A DNA stretch of 64,000 nucleotides from Zymoseptoria tritici IPO323 (GCF_000219625.1 NC_018215.1:372001-436000), one strand, 5' to 3'; shown: positions 22,301 to 32,813, numbered from the stretch's first letter. Notes: a model not told the origin generated them from the letters alone. A program made the numbers and translations.

Positions 22301-25300
22301 CCCTGATCTGGGCTGTACCATTGTGCTGAGAGGCGGCGACACGAAGACCCTGCGCTGCATCAAACGCATTGCCGAGTTCATGTGCTATGTCGCATACAAC
22401 CTCAAATTGGAGAACTACCTCATGCGGGATGAGTTTGTGTCGATTCCGCGCACGGCGGAAGCACAGATAGGAGCCCACGACGACCTGGACCCCTCGAACG
22501 AGCAGGCATTCGCGCCGTCACTCCCTTCCAATGGCAAGAAGTTCAAGTACGAACAGCTGGAAAAGGAGATTCGCCAGCGTGTCCTGTCCGCTTCACCTTT
22601 TGTCCACTTCATGCAACCATATCTCTTGACTCAGCTTCGCGACTTGGAGCGCAAACTTGCGACGTTCTCCATGCTGAGGGACCAATACGCAGCTGCCGAT
22701 GAAGATGGTGATAACGAGGACGACGACCAGGCGATCCACCGACACTTCGAACTTGTGAGGCCTGATATGGTTAACGTCCCAGCGTCCAAGGACCAGCCCA
22801 AGGCAGTCCGCGAATATCTACACGCCGTGCACGATGCTCAACTCGAAAAGGTCACATTCACATTTCAGAACCACGAACGACAATGGGAAACATTCGTCAG
22901 CGGCGAAGTCAATCCTTTTGACCCATTTTCGCATCAGCAGATTGTAGTCCTATTTTCTGTTGTCTCCAGCATCACTTCAGCCCCATGTTCTGGTCCCGAT
23001 CTGCTGGGCATGGGATTCTACACCAGCTGGACTCGAGCGGATGCCGACAACGACGAGGATATGACACTAGGACAATACGTGGAAGACCTCTGCCTCTCAG
23101 CCAATTCTGCGTGTAAAAGCTGCAGCAAGAAGATGTGCGATCACTTCCGTCAGTACGTGCACGGATATGGTCAGCTCACAGCATCTATTCAACGCCAGCC
23201 GGCGAAGATGCGTGGCTATGCCAACACCATTCTCATGTGGTCGACTTGCCGTGTCTGTAGGCAGGAGACCACCGTTACGCCCATGTCGGACCACACTTGG
23301 AAGTATTCGTTCGCAAAATACCTGGAGCTCAGCTTCTGGAGCAGTCCACTCCATCCGAGAGCAGGTCTGTGCAAGCACGATATTCACAAGCAGTTCCTGA
23401 GGTGCTTTGGCTTCCAAGATATGGTCGTGCGATTCCAGTATGACGCAATCGATATCTACGACGTCGTTGTGCCGCGAGGAAGGGTGACTTGGAAGGTAGA
23501 GGCGGATCTCGAAGTCAAGAATGATCAATATCTGCAATTGGAGACACGGCTCAGAGCCTTCACCGACTCCATCAAGAAACGACTTGATTCAATCAACGTC
23601 GACACTTTGGATGAGAAGAAAGGCGCTGAAGCTCTGGACTATTTGCACGAACTGCGAAAAAGAGCGGACGACGATCACGATGAGCTCATGCAAAAGCTAC
23701 GACAGAAGTACGCCCGTTCTCGGTACTATGAACTTCTACCTCTCAATCGCGCACTGCGATTCATGGATGAGAAAGCTCTCGCATGGGACGAATCTTTCAA
23801 CGATTTTGAGCAGAACTACTTTCCTTCGGAGACGGACATTCGCAAACTCGCGAGCATTCAATTGAAGAACATGTTTGAACAATCTCAACCTGCTCCTAGT
23901 AGCGTCGCTAGTGGCGATAGCGACACCGAAGACGGAGGAGATACGACACCCACGAAGGGCTCGGTTCGTCGCCGGAGGACGCACGATGAGATCTTGTCGG
24001 AAAAGGCTGACGATGTGCTGCTGTCCATTGTCGAAGAGCACAAAGCTTCGACAGATGACGGCAAATCACTCCGTGCTGTGACCAGTAACGATTCCGAAAT
24101 GACATTGACCAATGATCGCCTGACCGGGCAGACACCTCGCAAAGATGCTGAGCATGTGTCGGAGCGTGAAGATGTGAAGCATCTTGACCTAGCAGTACCT
24201 TCACGCTCTCCAGATGCATCCATCAACGGCAGTCCGGTTCACGGTGACATGTCTCCGTTTTCGAAAAGCGCTGACGAGACGTGCCACGACGAGCCTTTCG
24301 CTGTGCAGCCCAAGCCGCTTAGTTCTGGGTTGCTCGAACGCATCGAGCAGATCAGAAGCACTCGTGCGCAGGGAGGTGAGCCCGAGGTGCCGGAGTCGAA
24401 GATACCAAGACCGGTCGATCGCAAGAAATTGGAACCTACTCCAATGCCTCCGCCGTTGTTCCGCGCTCAGTCGCAGCCTGGTCATGTGCCACGTCTGAAT
24501 GAGCCCGAACTCACTCTCGACGCGGTGGCGGTCGGAAGAGATGTAGCAGAGAAAGCGCCTGCCGACAAGGGCCTGCGAGAAAGATTGGGCGGTGCCGCTG
24601 GTCGACTAGCAGGCAAGGTTGGAAAAGCTACTCCTTCTCTGATTCCACGATCAACGCCTGCCAAGACAGAAGACACCCATAACATCGTCTCATCTCTGGC
24701 GAAGCACTTTGAGCAGCTGTCACGGGAATTCGAAAAAGAACGACTGAAAGAGCGCAGGCAGCGAGCGATGAAGAGTCGGCAGGCAAGGGCGAACCCATTG
24801 GCAAGCAGCAGACCTGAAGTGGAGGTGTACCGCAACGCCACCGATGCAGTTGGGGAGAAGACATTGGAGCAATCTGCACGCGAGAAAGACACGCAGAAAG
24901 ACAAACAAGCGAGACGGGTCATGGAGGAGCATGTCACGGAGTCTCAGCCCGAGGATACCTCGATCGTCGCTGAACCGGCTACAATGGGGTCCAGCCTGGT
25001 TCAGGAGCCAGTCACGGAGCAAAACGCAGAGGCCATCGAGGCTACCCAGCCTGATACCGAGGTCGAGGAGATCGAGCCTGCATCTGATATGCCTGGTATT
25101 GCACCGACTGCCTCCCGGTCTCGTGGAACTTCTGCGTCAACGTCCGATCCCAACTCCTCCTTCACTTCCCCTGCGCAGTCTGGACATGATCTTACCGAGC
25201 TAGGGCCTGACTTGACCATTCCAGAACATCGCAAGAATGTATGGTTCAAGTATCTTGCCGAGTTCTGGTCGAAGCGCTCGGCATCCGGATGGGCGAATCT

Positions 25301-26492
25301 GGAGTACCCACTCCGCAACGATGAGCACGTCTTTGCTGATTCGGACATCATTGTGCGCGAGGACGAGCCATCTTCCGTGATTGCGCTTTCTCTCGCATGC
25401 GCAGACTACCGTAAGAAGGCAGAAAAGTTTCGAGACCACCCGAACAGAGCACCACTGGCAAAGCAAGGCCATTCCCACACGCCTTCTCAGGCGAGCGCTG
25501 GCTATCCTCCTCCCTCTAAAGAGGATGAGCACCGATCTGACATTGAAGCTTCTCTCCTCAGCGATACCGGGACTCATATGAAGTACTCGTTCACGCATAA
25601 TAGCGTACGAGCATCGTGCAAGATCTTCTACGCCGAGTCTTTTGATGCTTTACGGCGCAGGTGCAACGTCGCCGATCGATTCATCGAGTCCATGTCCCGC
25701 TGTATCAAATTCGACTCCAAAGGCGGCAAGACCAAATCCCTTTTCCTGCGTACGCTCGACAACCGCTTTATCATCAAAAGCTTGCAAGAAGTCGAACTCA
25801 AAGCCTTCACCAAGTTCGCTCCCGATTACTTCAACTTCATGAGCTATACTCTATTCCACGGCGTACCGAGCGTTATCGCGAAGATGTTTGGCCTCTTCCA
25901 AGTCAACATCCGCAATCCCAACACCGGCGTGGACTTCTCATACTACCTTCTCGTCATGGAGAACCTCTTCTACGAGCGCAACCCCAACCGTCGTTTCGAT
26001 CTCAAAGGCAGCATGCGCAACCGTAAGATTGAGTCGACCGGACAAGCCGATGAAGTCCTCCTGGATGAAAACCTTGTCGAAACGATTTTCCAGTCGCCTC
26101 TATTCGTCCGCGAAGCATCTCGCAAGCTGCTTCAAGCCAGCATCTTCAACGATACGCTTTGGCTCTGCAAGCAAAATGTCATGGATTACAGTCTCATGGC
26201 AGGCTTCGATGATACCACGAAAGAATTGGTCGTGGGAATCATTGACTGCATCCGGACGTACACATGGGATAAGAAGTTGGAGAGCTGGATCAAAGATCGA
26301 GGCAAGAATAAGCCGACGATTACTAGTCCGAAGGATTATAGGAATCGATTCAGGGTGAGCATGATGGCGTATGTGCTGCAAGCGCCGAATTGCTGGCATC
26401 AGTTCCAGGCGCAGATGCCAGGGCCGAGGACACTCAAGGAGAAAGACGACGTGAAGAATGAGACGGAGGATACCGAGGCGGAGATCCTTTGA
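19386..26492 (+). CDS. FAB1: 1-phosphatidylinositol-3-phosphate 5-kinase (Fab1/PIKfyve)
   Basis: Makes PI(3,5)P2 on endosome and vacuole membranes, controlling vacuole size, acidification and multivesicular-body sorting. Uninterrupted frame of 2,368 residues, a usual length for fungal Fab1. Domain order: an N-terminal disordered region; a FYVE zinc finger at about 390-455 (WMKDDNAKVCFSCGQGF, RRKHHCRTCGQIFDAKC), which binds PI3P; a chaperonin-like CCT domain at about 830-1000 (IALRPQVLLVQKNISG, GITVAYNIKESVLAAV); a Cys-rich conserved block around 1235-1340 (CKSCSKKMCDHFRQYVHGYG); a long acidic linker; and the lipid-kinase domain from about 2050. The kinase domain has FDLKGSMRNRK, VMDYSLMAG and the metal-binding VGIIDCIRTYTWDKKLE. 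All key blocks are intact. The absence of introns over 7.1 kb is notable beside neighbours with several. It converges on the NBS1-like gene, with 214 bases between stops. Confidence 0.97.
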   Translation: MAPDNSSPASSHFLPFLGGKPRRGSLASINSRAGIDKDVRAQALDEIHSTASRADGLTSFHDFDGESGRAGAKELVSNGVSGLYNRLRLTVGGGTPVKHARTASKGSTSGQSIDADSLKSPSPVPIRPGAALTIKRPTGESSSSLSVPVSPAIRGRVNNGEHSEGRSSSPKIHSFDGQVPPFESGGSQERPTEELTAEKSLKHPVDAVTREDVEKARSAWRDNDRSETATEALARVLSHHEVPVDDQPKAGRVAKDLDSAIDDSDSADELQAPRPDPSGTLGSEPAHKLQKVSTNDRTSQDPQRPPMVKIGPSHLPNFEPSRASSTTDGGDAQSTHSSQFINKQGALEPSPNLNSALQRRRTTLKPPPRPAKVQSVSAHLKSRVLSKEFWMKDDNAKVCFSCGQGFSAFRRKHHCRTCGQIFDAKCTSLVAGRPFGQAGTIRLCNPCEGMIFGSDDDSTVFSDDGGDDYTRSPITHAITEGTDDVTSHFDGAAFSRTDAEVTTPYIGIPVSRRNREAKRRSAVLEFDSHPALARPASSHSLASLSRRPRSSSHRRRQSRHQLARGYRPSLDERGPFYQDWVGDPDKNQKLPTFHNDNIIDPDLAAFLSDDGSDDDENPSIMGTVADANAASLGDREKLGFSSLLGMRKGRSRFGERSGAPSTSRGIKEDHVLSHRPKSSRTRNLSNASVHFNRPSPRHAKSNILLTTMEAGTTDSSPTAPIIEPSHAKVVCSTALHALHDRGRDDVELYPASFDHVKKLLGQLLRDAGISSPAIWQRALMPILMQCTDDVEPDVQAGDDMDIRHYIKLKKVPGGRPGDTSYVSGVVFSKNVALKSMARSISNPRIVIVTFAIEYARHEAHFMSLEPVIAQEQEYLENLVGRIAALRPQVLLVQKNISGLAIHMLEKAGITVAYNIKESVLAAVARVTQTVMIKSIDKLGIDPSHLGQCESFEVKTYVSDGVRKNYIYLSGCDPDLGCTIVLRGGDTKTLRCIKRIAEFMCYVAYNLKLENYLMRDEFVSIPRTAEAQIGAHDDLDPSNEQAFAPSLPSNGKKFKYEQLEKEIRQRVLSASPFVHFMQPYLLTQLRDLERKLATFSMLRDQYAAADEDGDNEDDDQAIHRHFELVRPDMVNVPASKDQPKAVREYLHAVHDAQLEKVTFTFQNHERQWETFVSGEVNPFDPFSHQQIVVLFSVVSSITSAPCSGPDLLGMGFYTSWTRADADNDEDMTLGQYVEDLCLSANSACKSCSKKMCDHFRQYVHGYGQLTASIQRQPAKMRGYANTILMWSTCRVCRQETTVTPMSDHTWKYSFAKYLELSFWSSPLHPRAGLCKHDIHKQFLRCFGFQDMVVRFQYDAIDIYDVVVPRGRVTWKVEADLEVKNDQYLQLETRLRAFTDSIKKRLDSINVDTLDEKKGAEALDYLHELRKRADDDHDELMQKLRQKYARSRYYELLPLNRALRFMDEKALAWDESFNDFEQNYFPSETDIRKLASIQLKNMFEQSQPAPSSVASGDSDTEDGGDTTPTKGSVRRRRTHDEILSEKADDVLLSIVEEHKASTDDGKSLRAVTSNDSEMTLTNDRLTGQTPRKDAEHVSEREDVKHLDLAVPSRSPDASINGSPVHGDMSPFSKSADETCHDEPFAVQPKPLSSGLLERIEQIRSTRAQGGEPEVPESKIPRPVDRKKLEPTPMPPPLFRAQSQPGHVPRLNEPELTLDAVAVGRDVAEKAPADKGLRERLGGAAGRLAGKVGKATPSLIPRSTPAKTEDTHNIVSSLAKHFEQLSREFEKERLKERRQRAMKSRQARANPLASSRPEVEVYRNATDAVGEKTLEQSAREKDTQKDKQARRVMEEHVTESQPEDTSIVAEPATMGSSLVQEPVTEQNAEAIEATQPDTEVEEIEPASDMPGIAPTASRSRGTSASTSDPNSSFTSPAQSGHDLTELGPDLTIPEHRKNVWFKYLAEFWSKRSASGWANLEYPLRNDEHVFADSDIIVREDEPSSVIALSLACADYRKKAEKFRDHPNRAPLAKQGHSHTPSQASAGYPPPSKEDEHRSDIEASLLSDTGTHMKYSFTHNSVRASCKIFYAESFDALRRRCNVADRFIESMSRCIKFDSKGGKTKSLFLRTLDNRFIIKSLQEVELKAFTKFAPDYFNFMSYTLFHGVPSVIAKMFGLFQVNIRNPNTGVDFSYYLLVMENLFYERNPNRRFDLKGSMRNRKIESTGQADEVLLDENLVETIFQSPLFVREASRKLLQASIFNDTLWLCKQNVMDYSLMAGFDDTTKELVVGIIDCIRTYTWDKKLESWIKDRGKNKPTITSPKDYRNRFRVSMMAYVLQAPNCWHQFQAQMPGPRTLKEKDDVKNETEDTEAEIL

Positions 26493-26706
26493 GGTGAAAT
26501 CCTTGATTATACGTACCTCATGATTGATGCTTGATACGATTATTGGAACGATTATTGGAATAACGAAGCCAGTTCTTCTGGATCATTGAAACGTATTGGT
26601 CGAGCGCGTGTTCTAGCTGCTCATTTCATGCGCATCGTGATATGTCATACTTCGTAAGATGTCGTTGGTAAGGTACACACAGAACTTTGCTGACGCCCGA
26701 CCACGA

Positions 26707-29250
26707 TCACCTGCGCTTCCTCTTGAACGCCAGCGGGTCATCATCGTCGCTCACCTCCCGCCTCGGAGGCCGAGCTGCCGTCGTCTGCCGTGCTTTCTTT
26801 GCCGGTGGCGCACCACCAGCTTGCGTAGTCGCCGGCCTCTTTGCCGCCGCGCCAGAGCTCGGACGCGCTCCGCTCGAGTCACCTCTCAGAGTCGACTGAC
26901 TGGTTGCTGCCTCCTCAAAACCATCCTCTTCGATCGTCGCCGCCTCCTGGTCCTGCTGGCGACTTGTCCGCACACGGCGACGCATGGTCAGCGGATCGTC
27001 GTCTTCAATTCCAGCTGCCGCTGCACTACTCCTTGCAGCCTGGGATTGCGACTGCGATTGCGACTTCGACTTGGACTTGCTGGCTTGCGGTTGCACCCAG
27101 TACTCATCTCCCAGCCCATGGCCTCGACCAGGAACCTCCTCGAGCGTGATGGTGACCGTGGGAGCCCGTACTTGTGCTCCTTCGCCATTCTGACGTGCGT
27201 TCTTTGGCCGGAACTTCTTGAAGTTGGCGCGACCGTCCCATGCTGGATTCCATCTGCCGTCGCGGCCTTCACCTGTAGCTGCCGTGCTTTCGCGAGGGGC
27301 ACGGACGGGTAGATCAAAGGTCTCGATCTTGTGCTCGATTGGGATCTTGCTGATGTCGGTGCCTTGCATTTCCCGCAACGCCTCTTCATCCTTGCGGCGT
27401 TCGGCATCTTCTTTCTCACGCGCTGCTCTCATCTGCTGCTGAAGTTCCGTTTCCTGCTTTGCTCCTTTCTTCCCTGCCGCCTTCGGATCTTCTTTGCCTT
27501 TCTTGGCCTTTTCCGCTTTCTCCTTTGGTTCGACAGAGGACGAATTTCTTGCCAACGCTGCCGTCTTCTGGCGCTTGAAGGCAGCAGGACCCGGAAGAAG
27601 TCGGTCCATCATCTCCTCGTTAGTCTCATCAGGGAAGTCATCAATCGTCTCCGGCGCTGCTCGCTTTCGCGCATTCTGCTGGGTCGGCTGAGGTTCCTTG
27701 GGCTGCGAGTCGATCCTCATAGACTTCTCGGCCTCGCGTAGAGAGCGCTGGGTGTTGCTGGCTCCTCGTTGGGTGGGTTGAGATTCAGGCTCTGGCGAAT
27801 CTGGAGAGGGAGGCACAACTTGGCTTTCATCAAAGGCGTTCAATTTCGCAGGCTTCCTCGTTTTGGCTCTGCTCCGTTCCGCTTGGCGCAGGCGAAGTCT
27901 TTGAAGCGCTGTCATCTGCTCGACCGGAACCTCTGGCTCTGCACCTTCTGCTGCACCTGCACTGCGATTCTCTTCCGCCGTTCCATCAGGCGGCTGCATG
28001 GTAGCTGTGGGCGACTCCGGGACCACTGACGCTCGCCCTTGTTGCCTCGTGGTGCGAGATGCTGCGGCCGATGCAGCTGGATCACCTTCTGGTCGAGGAC
28101 TTGCAGCGACGCTTTGTGTGCTGTCTCGGAGTGGTCTGCGCAAGACGCTGGCGTCGTTGCTGAGGATCACGTCGAGGAGTTCGTTCTGCTCAACTGACCG
28201 CTGATCGAGTGCAAGGTCAATACTTGCCATGAGATCGTTGTTGCGACCAGCGGACTTTTCATCAGCGCGAACGACAACAATCCCGCCTGGTCCATTTTCT
28301 TGACTGAGCACGAAGCTTCTCGCTGACTTTTGTCCTGCTAGCTCCTTCACGAAGTCAATCACCTCGTCCTTCGTCGTCGTGTCATGCTGGAAGTGAAACG
28401 CTACGGCTTTCCCGCCGCCACTCGAAATCGCGGGTAGAAGTAACTCGTGCTGTTTGGGTGACAGGAACAGGAATGTGAAGTTCTCGAAGACGTTCAATCG
28501 AGCTGGATTTGGCTTGAGCCAGTCGTCAGGACGAGGTACAGGTTCGTTCCCGACTCTGATGGTGTGTTCCGTCTCATCCGGCCAGTTGGTCTTGAAGTCA
28601 TCCTCCAGCGACAACGACTCGCCATTGTCATCCTTGCCTGTCCGCGTGCAAGCTGACGCCAGAGCGTCCACGAAGGTAGGCTCGACCAGCCATCGGCCTT
28701 GAACCAATCCTTGCAGACCAAGAGCTGTGTTCCTCTTCTGCGCGACAACGTGAGTCGTCGTATTCGATATGTATTGTGTTGACAGCTTGACGCCTGCTGC
28801 TTCCAGCTTCTCGCGCTCTTCTGCCAAAGCTTTCCCTGCCGCCTGAGCCGACTTCGAGACTCCCGAGAAGCTCAAAACCACCGGCCGCCATTCCAGCTGA
28901 AATGTGCTCTCCCACGATCCGAGCTTGATAGTGTAGTTCTGGCCTTCGAGCGTCTTCGATGCGCCAATCAACTTTTCCCCATTGATGTAGGTACCGGTCT
29001 TCGAAGCGTCCGTGGCGGTGACAGTGAGGCGTGCGTTCAGGCGAGTGGCGTCTCCAGGTTGAACGTTTGCAACGCTGAGGAGGAGATGCTTGCGCGAGAC
29101 GCTCTTGTGGTTAATGTACTGCACGCGCTCTGGGCCGTCGGTTTTGGCAGATGTGCGGCCGAGGAGATGCTTCGATCCGGGTCGCAGCCATAACTGCTTG
29201 CCGCCGAAGATGTTGCTGTCGCCCTGCCCGTCGCAGGAGAGAAGCCACAT
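26707..29250 (-). CDS. Nibrin/Nbs1/Xrs2-like MRN complex subunit
   Basis: DNA double-strand-break sensor partner of Mre11-Rad50 and activator of Tel1/ATM in the nucleus. Single exon; I chose the ATG at 29250 (MWLLSCDGQGDSNIFGGKQLW) because it places the FHA domain at the usual distance from the N-terminus. The frame stays open 22 codons further upstream. Length is 847 residues. The FHA domain spans about 20-115 (LLGRTSAK, SVSRKHLLLSV, TGTYINGEKL). BRCT sequences follow (VVLSFSGVSKSAQAAG, TTHVVAQKRNTALGLQ, GRWLVEPTFVDAL). A long disordered region then leads to NFKKFRPKN at about residue 670-680, matching the NFKxF Mre11-binding motif known in Nbs1. The C-terminus ends DDDDPLAFKRKRR, an acidic-then-basic tail like the Tel1/ATM-binding tail of the family. 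A second copy (DDDPLTMRRRVR) lies about 80 residues before it. Confidence 0.88.
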   Translation of the reverse strand: MWLLSCDGQGDSNIFGGKQLWLRPGSKHLLGRTSAKTDGPERVQYINHKSVSRKHLLLSVANVQPGDATRLNARLTVTATDASKTGTYINGEKLIGASKTLEGQNYTIKLGSWESTFQLEWRPVVLSFSGVSKSAQAAGKALAEEREKLEAAGVKLSTQYISNTTTHVVAQKRNTALGLQGLVQGRWLVEPTFVDALASACTRTGKDDNGESLSLEDDFKTNWPDETEHTIRVGNEPVPRPDDWLKPNPARLNVFENFTFLFLSPKQHELLLPAISSGGGKAVAFHFQHDTTTKDEVIDFVKELAGQKSARSFVLSQENGPGGIVVVRADEKSAGRNNDLMASIDLALDQRSVEQNELLDVILSNDASVLRRPLRDSTQSVAASPRPEGDPAASAAASRTTRQQGRASVVPESPTATMQPPDGTAEENRSAGAAEGAEPEVPVEQMTALQRLRLRQAERSRAKTRKPAKLNAFDESQVVPPSPDSPEPESQPTQRGASNTQRSLREAEKSMRIDSQPKEPQPTQQNARKRAAPETIDDFPDETNEEMMDRLLPGPAAFKRQKTAALARNSSSVEPKEKAEKAKKGKEDPKAAGKKGAKQETELQQQMRAAREKEDAERRKDEEALREMQGTDISKIPIEHKIETFDLPVRAPRESTAATGEGRDGRWNPAWDGRANFKKFRPKNARQNGEGAQVRAPTVTITLEEVPGRGHGLGDEYWVQPQASKSKSKSQSQSQSQAARSSAAAAGIEDDDPLTMRRRVRTSRQQDQEAATIEEDGFEEAATSQSTLRGDSSGARPSSGAAAKRPATTQAGGAPPAKKARQTTAARPPRREVSDDDDPLAFKRKRR

Positions 29251-29469
29251 CCTTGCCACGAAGCGTTGTGGTGAAGTGGATCGAGGTTGGAGAAAGTGAC
29301 GATGATGGATTATCACAAGGCATCACGGAGATAGCGGGGCTAACTGACGACACCAGATCGACACGGCGTCACGTGGCTTAACCGAAGTGGTAAAGTACCT
29401 TACTTCGATGCTCCTATCATACAGCAACTTCCTCATGTCGCTTGCCGTAATGCGCGTCTCACTACCCCA

Positions 29470-31448
29470 TCAGCTTTTCCGCTTGCTCTCTACCTTTCCG
29501 TCACTGCCCGATGACCCTTGATCAAGCGTCGGTAACCCAGCTTTCATGTGACTCCGATCTCTCGGCATAATGGCATTCAGCAGCACCGCCGTCAGCATGG
29601 TCAGAATGAAGGGCGTCTCGACGAGAAGATTGACGCCTCGAAGGAATCCATCCAGTTGCTCGTTGTTTGGCTGAGGAGGTAGAACATCGGAGAACCACTC
29701 GGGTACCAAGATGTCCATCAGGCCCAAGCCAAGCGAGGCAGAGAGGATGAATCGGTCTCGTCGACTCCAGCCGATTGTGGCGAGGATGCGGAGCCCGGAG
29801 ACGGCTATGGTGGCGTATAGAAAGACCTGCATTGCACCGAGGACCGTAGATGGCATGGCCGCGAAGACACCGCCAAATTTGCCGAAGATTCCTGTGAGAG
29901 TGTCAGTCCATTGATACGCTCTTCTGCTTGGTATACCACATACCCATTATGACGAGGATCACGCAGGCACAATAGCCTGCTCGTCGGCTCTGCGATAATC
30001 CGTCAGCTGAAGGCTTGCTTTATCGTCCGTCTGAGAGCAGACCCACAGCATTGCTCGTCACCAGAATGACACCATTGTTACCTGCATGCGATACCATCGG
30101 CAGGCTCATACCCAAGCAAGAGAAGATGGTGCCAACGCTATCACACAGGATGCCACCTTGAATTCTCTGGTTGGCCTGAAGTCCTTCCGTCGGAATGCCA
30201 GAGACTTCGCTGGCCGCAATGATGCAAGGCATGCATACCATGGCCTCGCAGATGAACATGAACACCAATGGCAAGATCAGCGCGCCGTCGACTCTCAGCT
30301 TGAATGTGGTTACCCAGAGGAATGTCGCAACAGGTGCTTGATCGATCTGTGTTGTTGACCAGTATCCGAGGGCACCAGAGATCGCACTACCGACTGCCAG
30401 CCCGAGGATGATTCCACAGCTCTTCATCAGCGGGCTGCCAATCATCTCAACGATCAGAATCGTGACGAAAACCGAGAAACCGATCCCGATGAGCCGACTG
30501 TCTCCCCATGGCAGTGGCTTTGGCGCATTGACATTGGGACAGAGAGCGTAGATTCCTTCTCCGTTGAGACAGCTGGTGCCGCCTCCCCACGAGGCAGCCG
30601 CAGAGCTGACAAGGTAGATTCCAAGCACCAGGAGTAGATTCCCAGTCACAACGGACGGAAAGATGCGTTTCAACGTCTTAGGTGGCACGAATGAAATCAG
30701 GAGCTGAGCCCAGACAGACGCGAGAGCACTGCCGATGAGCTTCCCATAGCCGTCTGGACACGGAAGTCTCGTGCCGTTTGCGCCTGTCGGACACTCGCCG
30801 CTGGCATACAGTGTTGCGGAGTATTGAATAGCTGATGAATGTCTGTCAGCCCTCATTTTGAACCAACACCACTCGCAGTATCCTCAGATGCGCTTACCAA
30901 TCGGAATGATATCGAACGTCGGACCCAGGACACTCAGCACACCCGTGCCGAAGTAATACGGCGTTCCTCGAATCCTCGACCTCGTAATCTGCGCGAAGCT
31001 CGCGACCGCCGTCGTGATGAAACCGGCGGAAACCAGATACGCCGTGGTTTCAGCGTCCAGATGGAAAGCACCCCTCGAGATGGCCACTATAGGGGTGATG
31101 ATGCCGGAGATTTTGGTAAGGGCATGCTGCACGCCGAGGATGAAGATCAAGAGCAACGGAATGCGATCATCTGGGAAGAAGAACGGTGGCACGTGGTCTT
31201 TGTAACGCTTGTTGAGCGGCCAGATGTTGGGCGTGAAGAGATATCTGAAGGGATGTGAGCAATGTGATTTCTTTAAGAGGTCGATTGGTCCTTTATTACT
31301 GATAGTCGTAGTCGCCGATGAGTCCGTCGCGAGTAGTGAAAGTGTACTTCACTTCGTCCCACATGGCTCGCCATTGGCCTATCTCCTTTGACTTCTCAGT
31401 CGGCACATAGCCCTCGGACTGGCTGTCCGTGACAGTCTCGGTCCTCAT
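29470..31448 (-). CDS. NAT/NCS2-family purine (uric acid/xanthine-type) permease
   Basis: Nucleobase-ascorbate transporter family member, predicted plasma-membrane H+ symporter for purines, like UapA/UapC. Five minus-strand exons, 31300-31448, 30898-31244, 30047-30831, 29944-29989 and 29470-29891, join in phase to 582 residues (UapA has 574). The N-terminus is cytosolic, ending GDYDYQYLFTPNIWPLNKRY. TM1 carries the family QH motif in GVQHALTKISG. The signature segment in TM10 reads GNNGVILVTS instead of the family pattern [QEP]-N-x-G-x4-T-[RKG], so the first and last positions are changed. The next exon continues SRRAGYCACVILVIMG, as expected. The changed residues are in the substrate-recognition segment, so specificity may differ. 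The frame is otherwise intact, so I do not call it a pseudogene. Confidence 0.9.
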
Positions 31449-32813
31449 GGTCGACGCTGCTTCAGTGAGTTTGCCGGAAGGATCTGCGAATCGAGCGTGA
31501 TGGCGCGGTGGGGGAGGAGACAGAAATGCTTAAGAAGAAATGTACTTGCCCAGCGTACTACTACTTTGTCTGTGATGGAGCGCGCACATCTGACTCCACG
31601 CCACTTTTCTCATCTATTCCTTGTGACGAAAGGTTCCGCGTTTGCTCCAACTCGAACTAAGAAGCTTCCCTGCGCCAGGCTAGCGCACGCACTTTTGGGA
31701 GATCCATTGTGAGCGGGCGGCGGAGATTCTTTTCTCCTTCGAGGTGAAGTTCGGGTTTGGGAATTGGATCGGATTTTGCTCATCAGTCCAGAAATCGGCG
31801 TTCTTGTCTGCTTATTCTCTTGCTGCTCGATGTCTTGATGGCAGAGGGTCAGTGAGTCCCGGCAATTGAAGCACATGTCGTTCATCGGCCGGGTGATGGA
31901 TGCTCGGCTCGCAGCTTGCGTTGACGTGATGCATCATGCAGCTCTAGAGAAGCAACCAGACAGCGGTGACGTTTTTCCAACGGTTCTCGCAAAGCAAAAG
32001 CTGCCACCACGAAGTATGCTTTCTAGTGGCATCCTATCTTCAGCGATCCGAGCGGCCGCCGTCGTACACCTAGGAGGAATCTACAATGCAGCCGGCAACG
32101 TGAAGACAGCATTCAGAGCATTCATCCGTCCTGGCCGACAGAACTTGAATCTGCACGTCAACAATTCAGAACGTGGTACCAATCGGAGAAGGAAACAGCT
32201 CCAAGAACGTGGCTGGGGGTTTGGCTCTTATGCAATGCAGGATTCCACCCAGACGGCGCCGACGTGCTAGCTGCAGCAGACGAACCATCGATCCCGGCGA
32301 TGGCTGTCGCCCGAGTTGAAGACGACAAAGCCAACTGTGAGCAAGCAGGATCTGAAAGCTAAAGATCGCACTCATGTTACGATTCCCGGTGTCCCCTGCT
32401 TTTATCTATACTCCATAGTGACTGCCATGACCTCTATCGACCCAGCTCCAGTTATTGCAGGACTCTTGCCAGCTTCCATTACGCTCCTCCATGCTGTGGG
32501 TTGCCGTGGATCTTTCAATGCCCCAACACTTTTCCTACCTTCAATCCTGGCCGCAACAAGACCAGCAAATCCCTTCTGATTCTTCTGATGCATTGTGCCC
32601 GCTAGCGAGTGAAATATCAAGTCTGGCTTTCTGTATCGATGTCGGAGATGTACATGCTGTTTGGAGACATGTTCTCGATCCGGTATCCAGAGTCAAAGCG
32701 AATTGCAAGTCCAGATCTCTCTTTCTGAGACGTCCATCATGGTTGTCGATGCAGCTCGTCTCCAATCCCACCAACCACGCCATGACGCCACGCCCATATC
32801 CCAACGAACTCCT
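31449..32813. other. Intergenic region, no gene supported
   Basis: 1.36 kb between the permease start (-) and the kinase stop (-). Short frames on both strands show no domain. It probably holds the permease promoter and the kinase 3' region. No repeat is evident. Confidence 0.4.
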
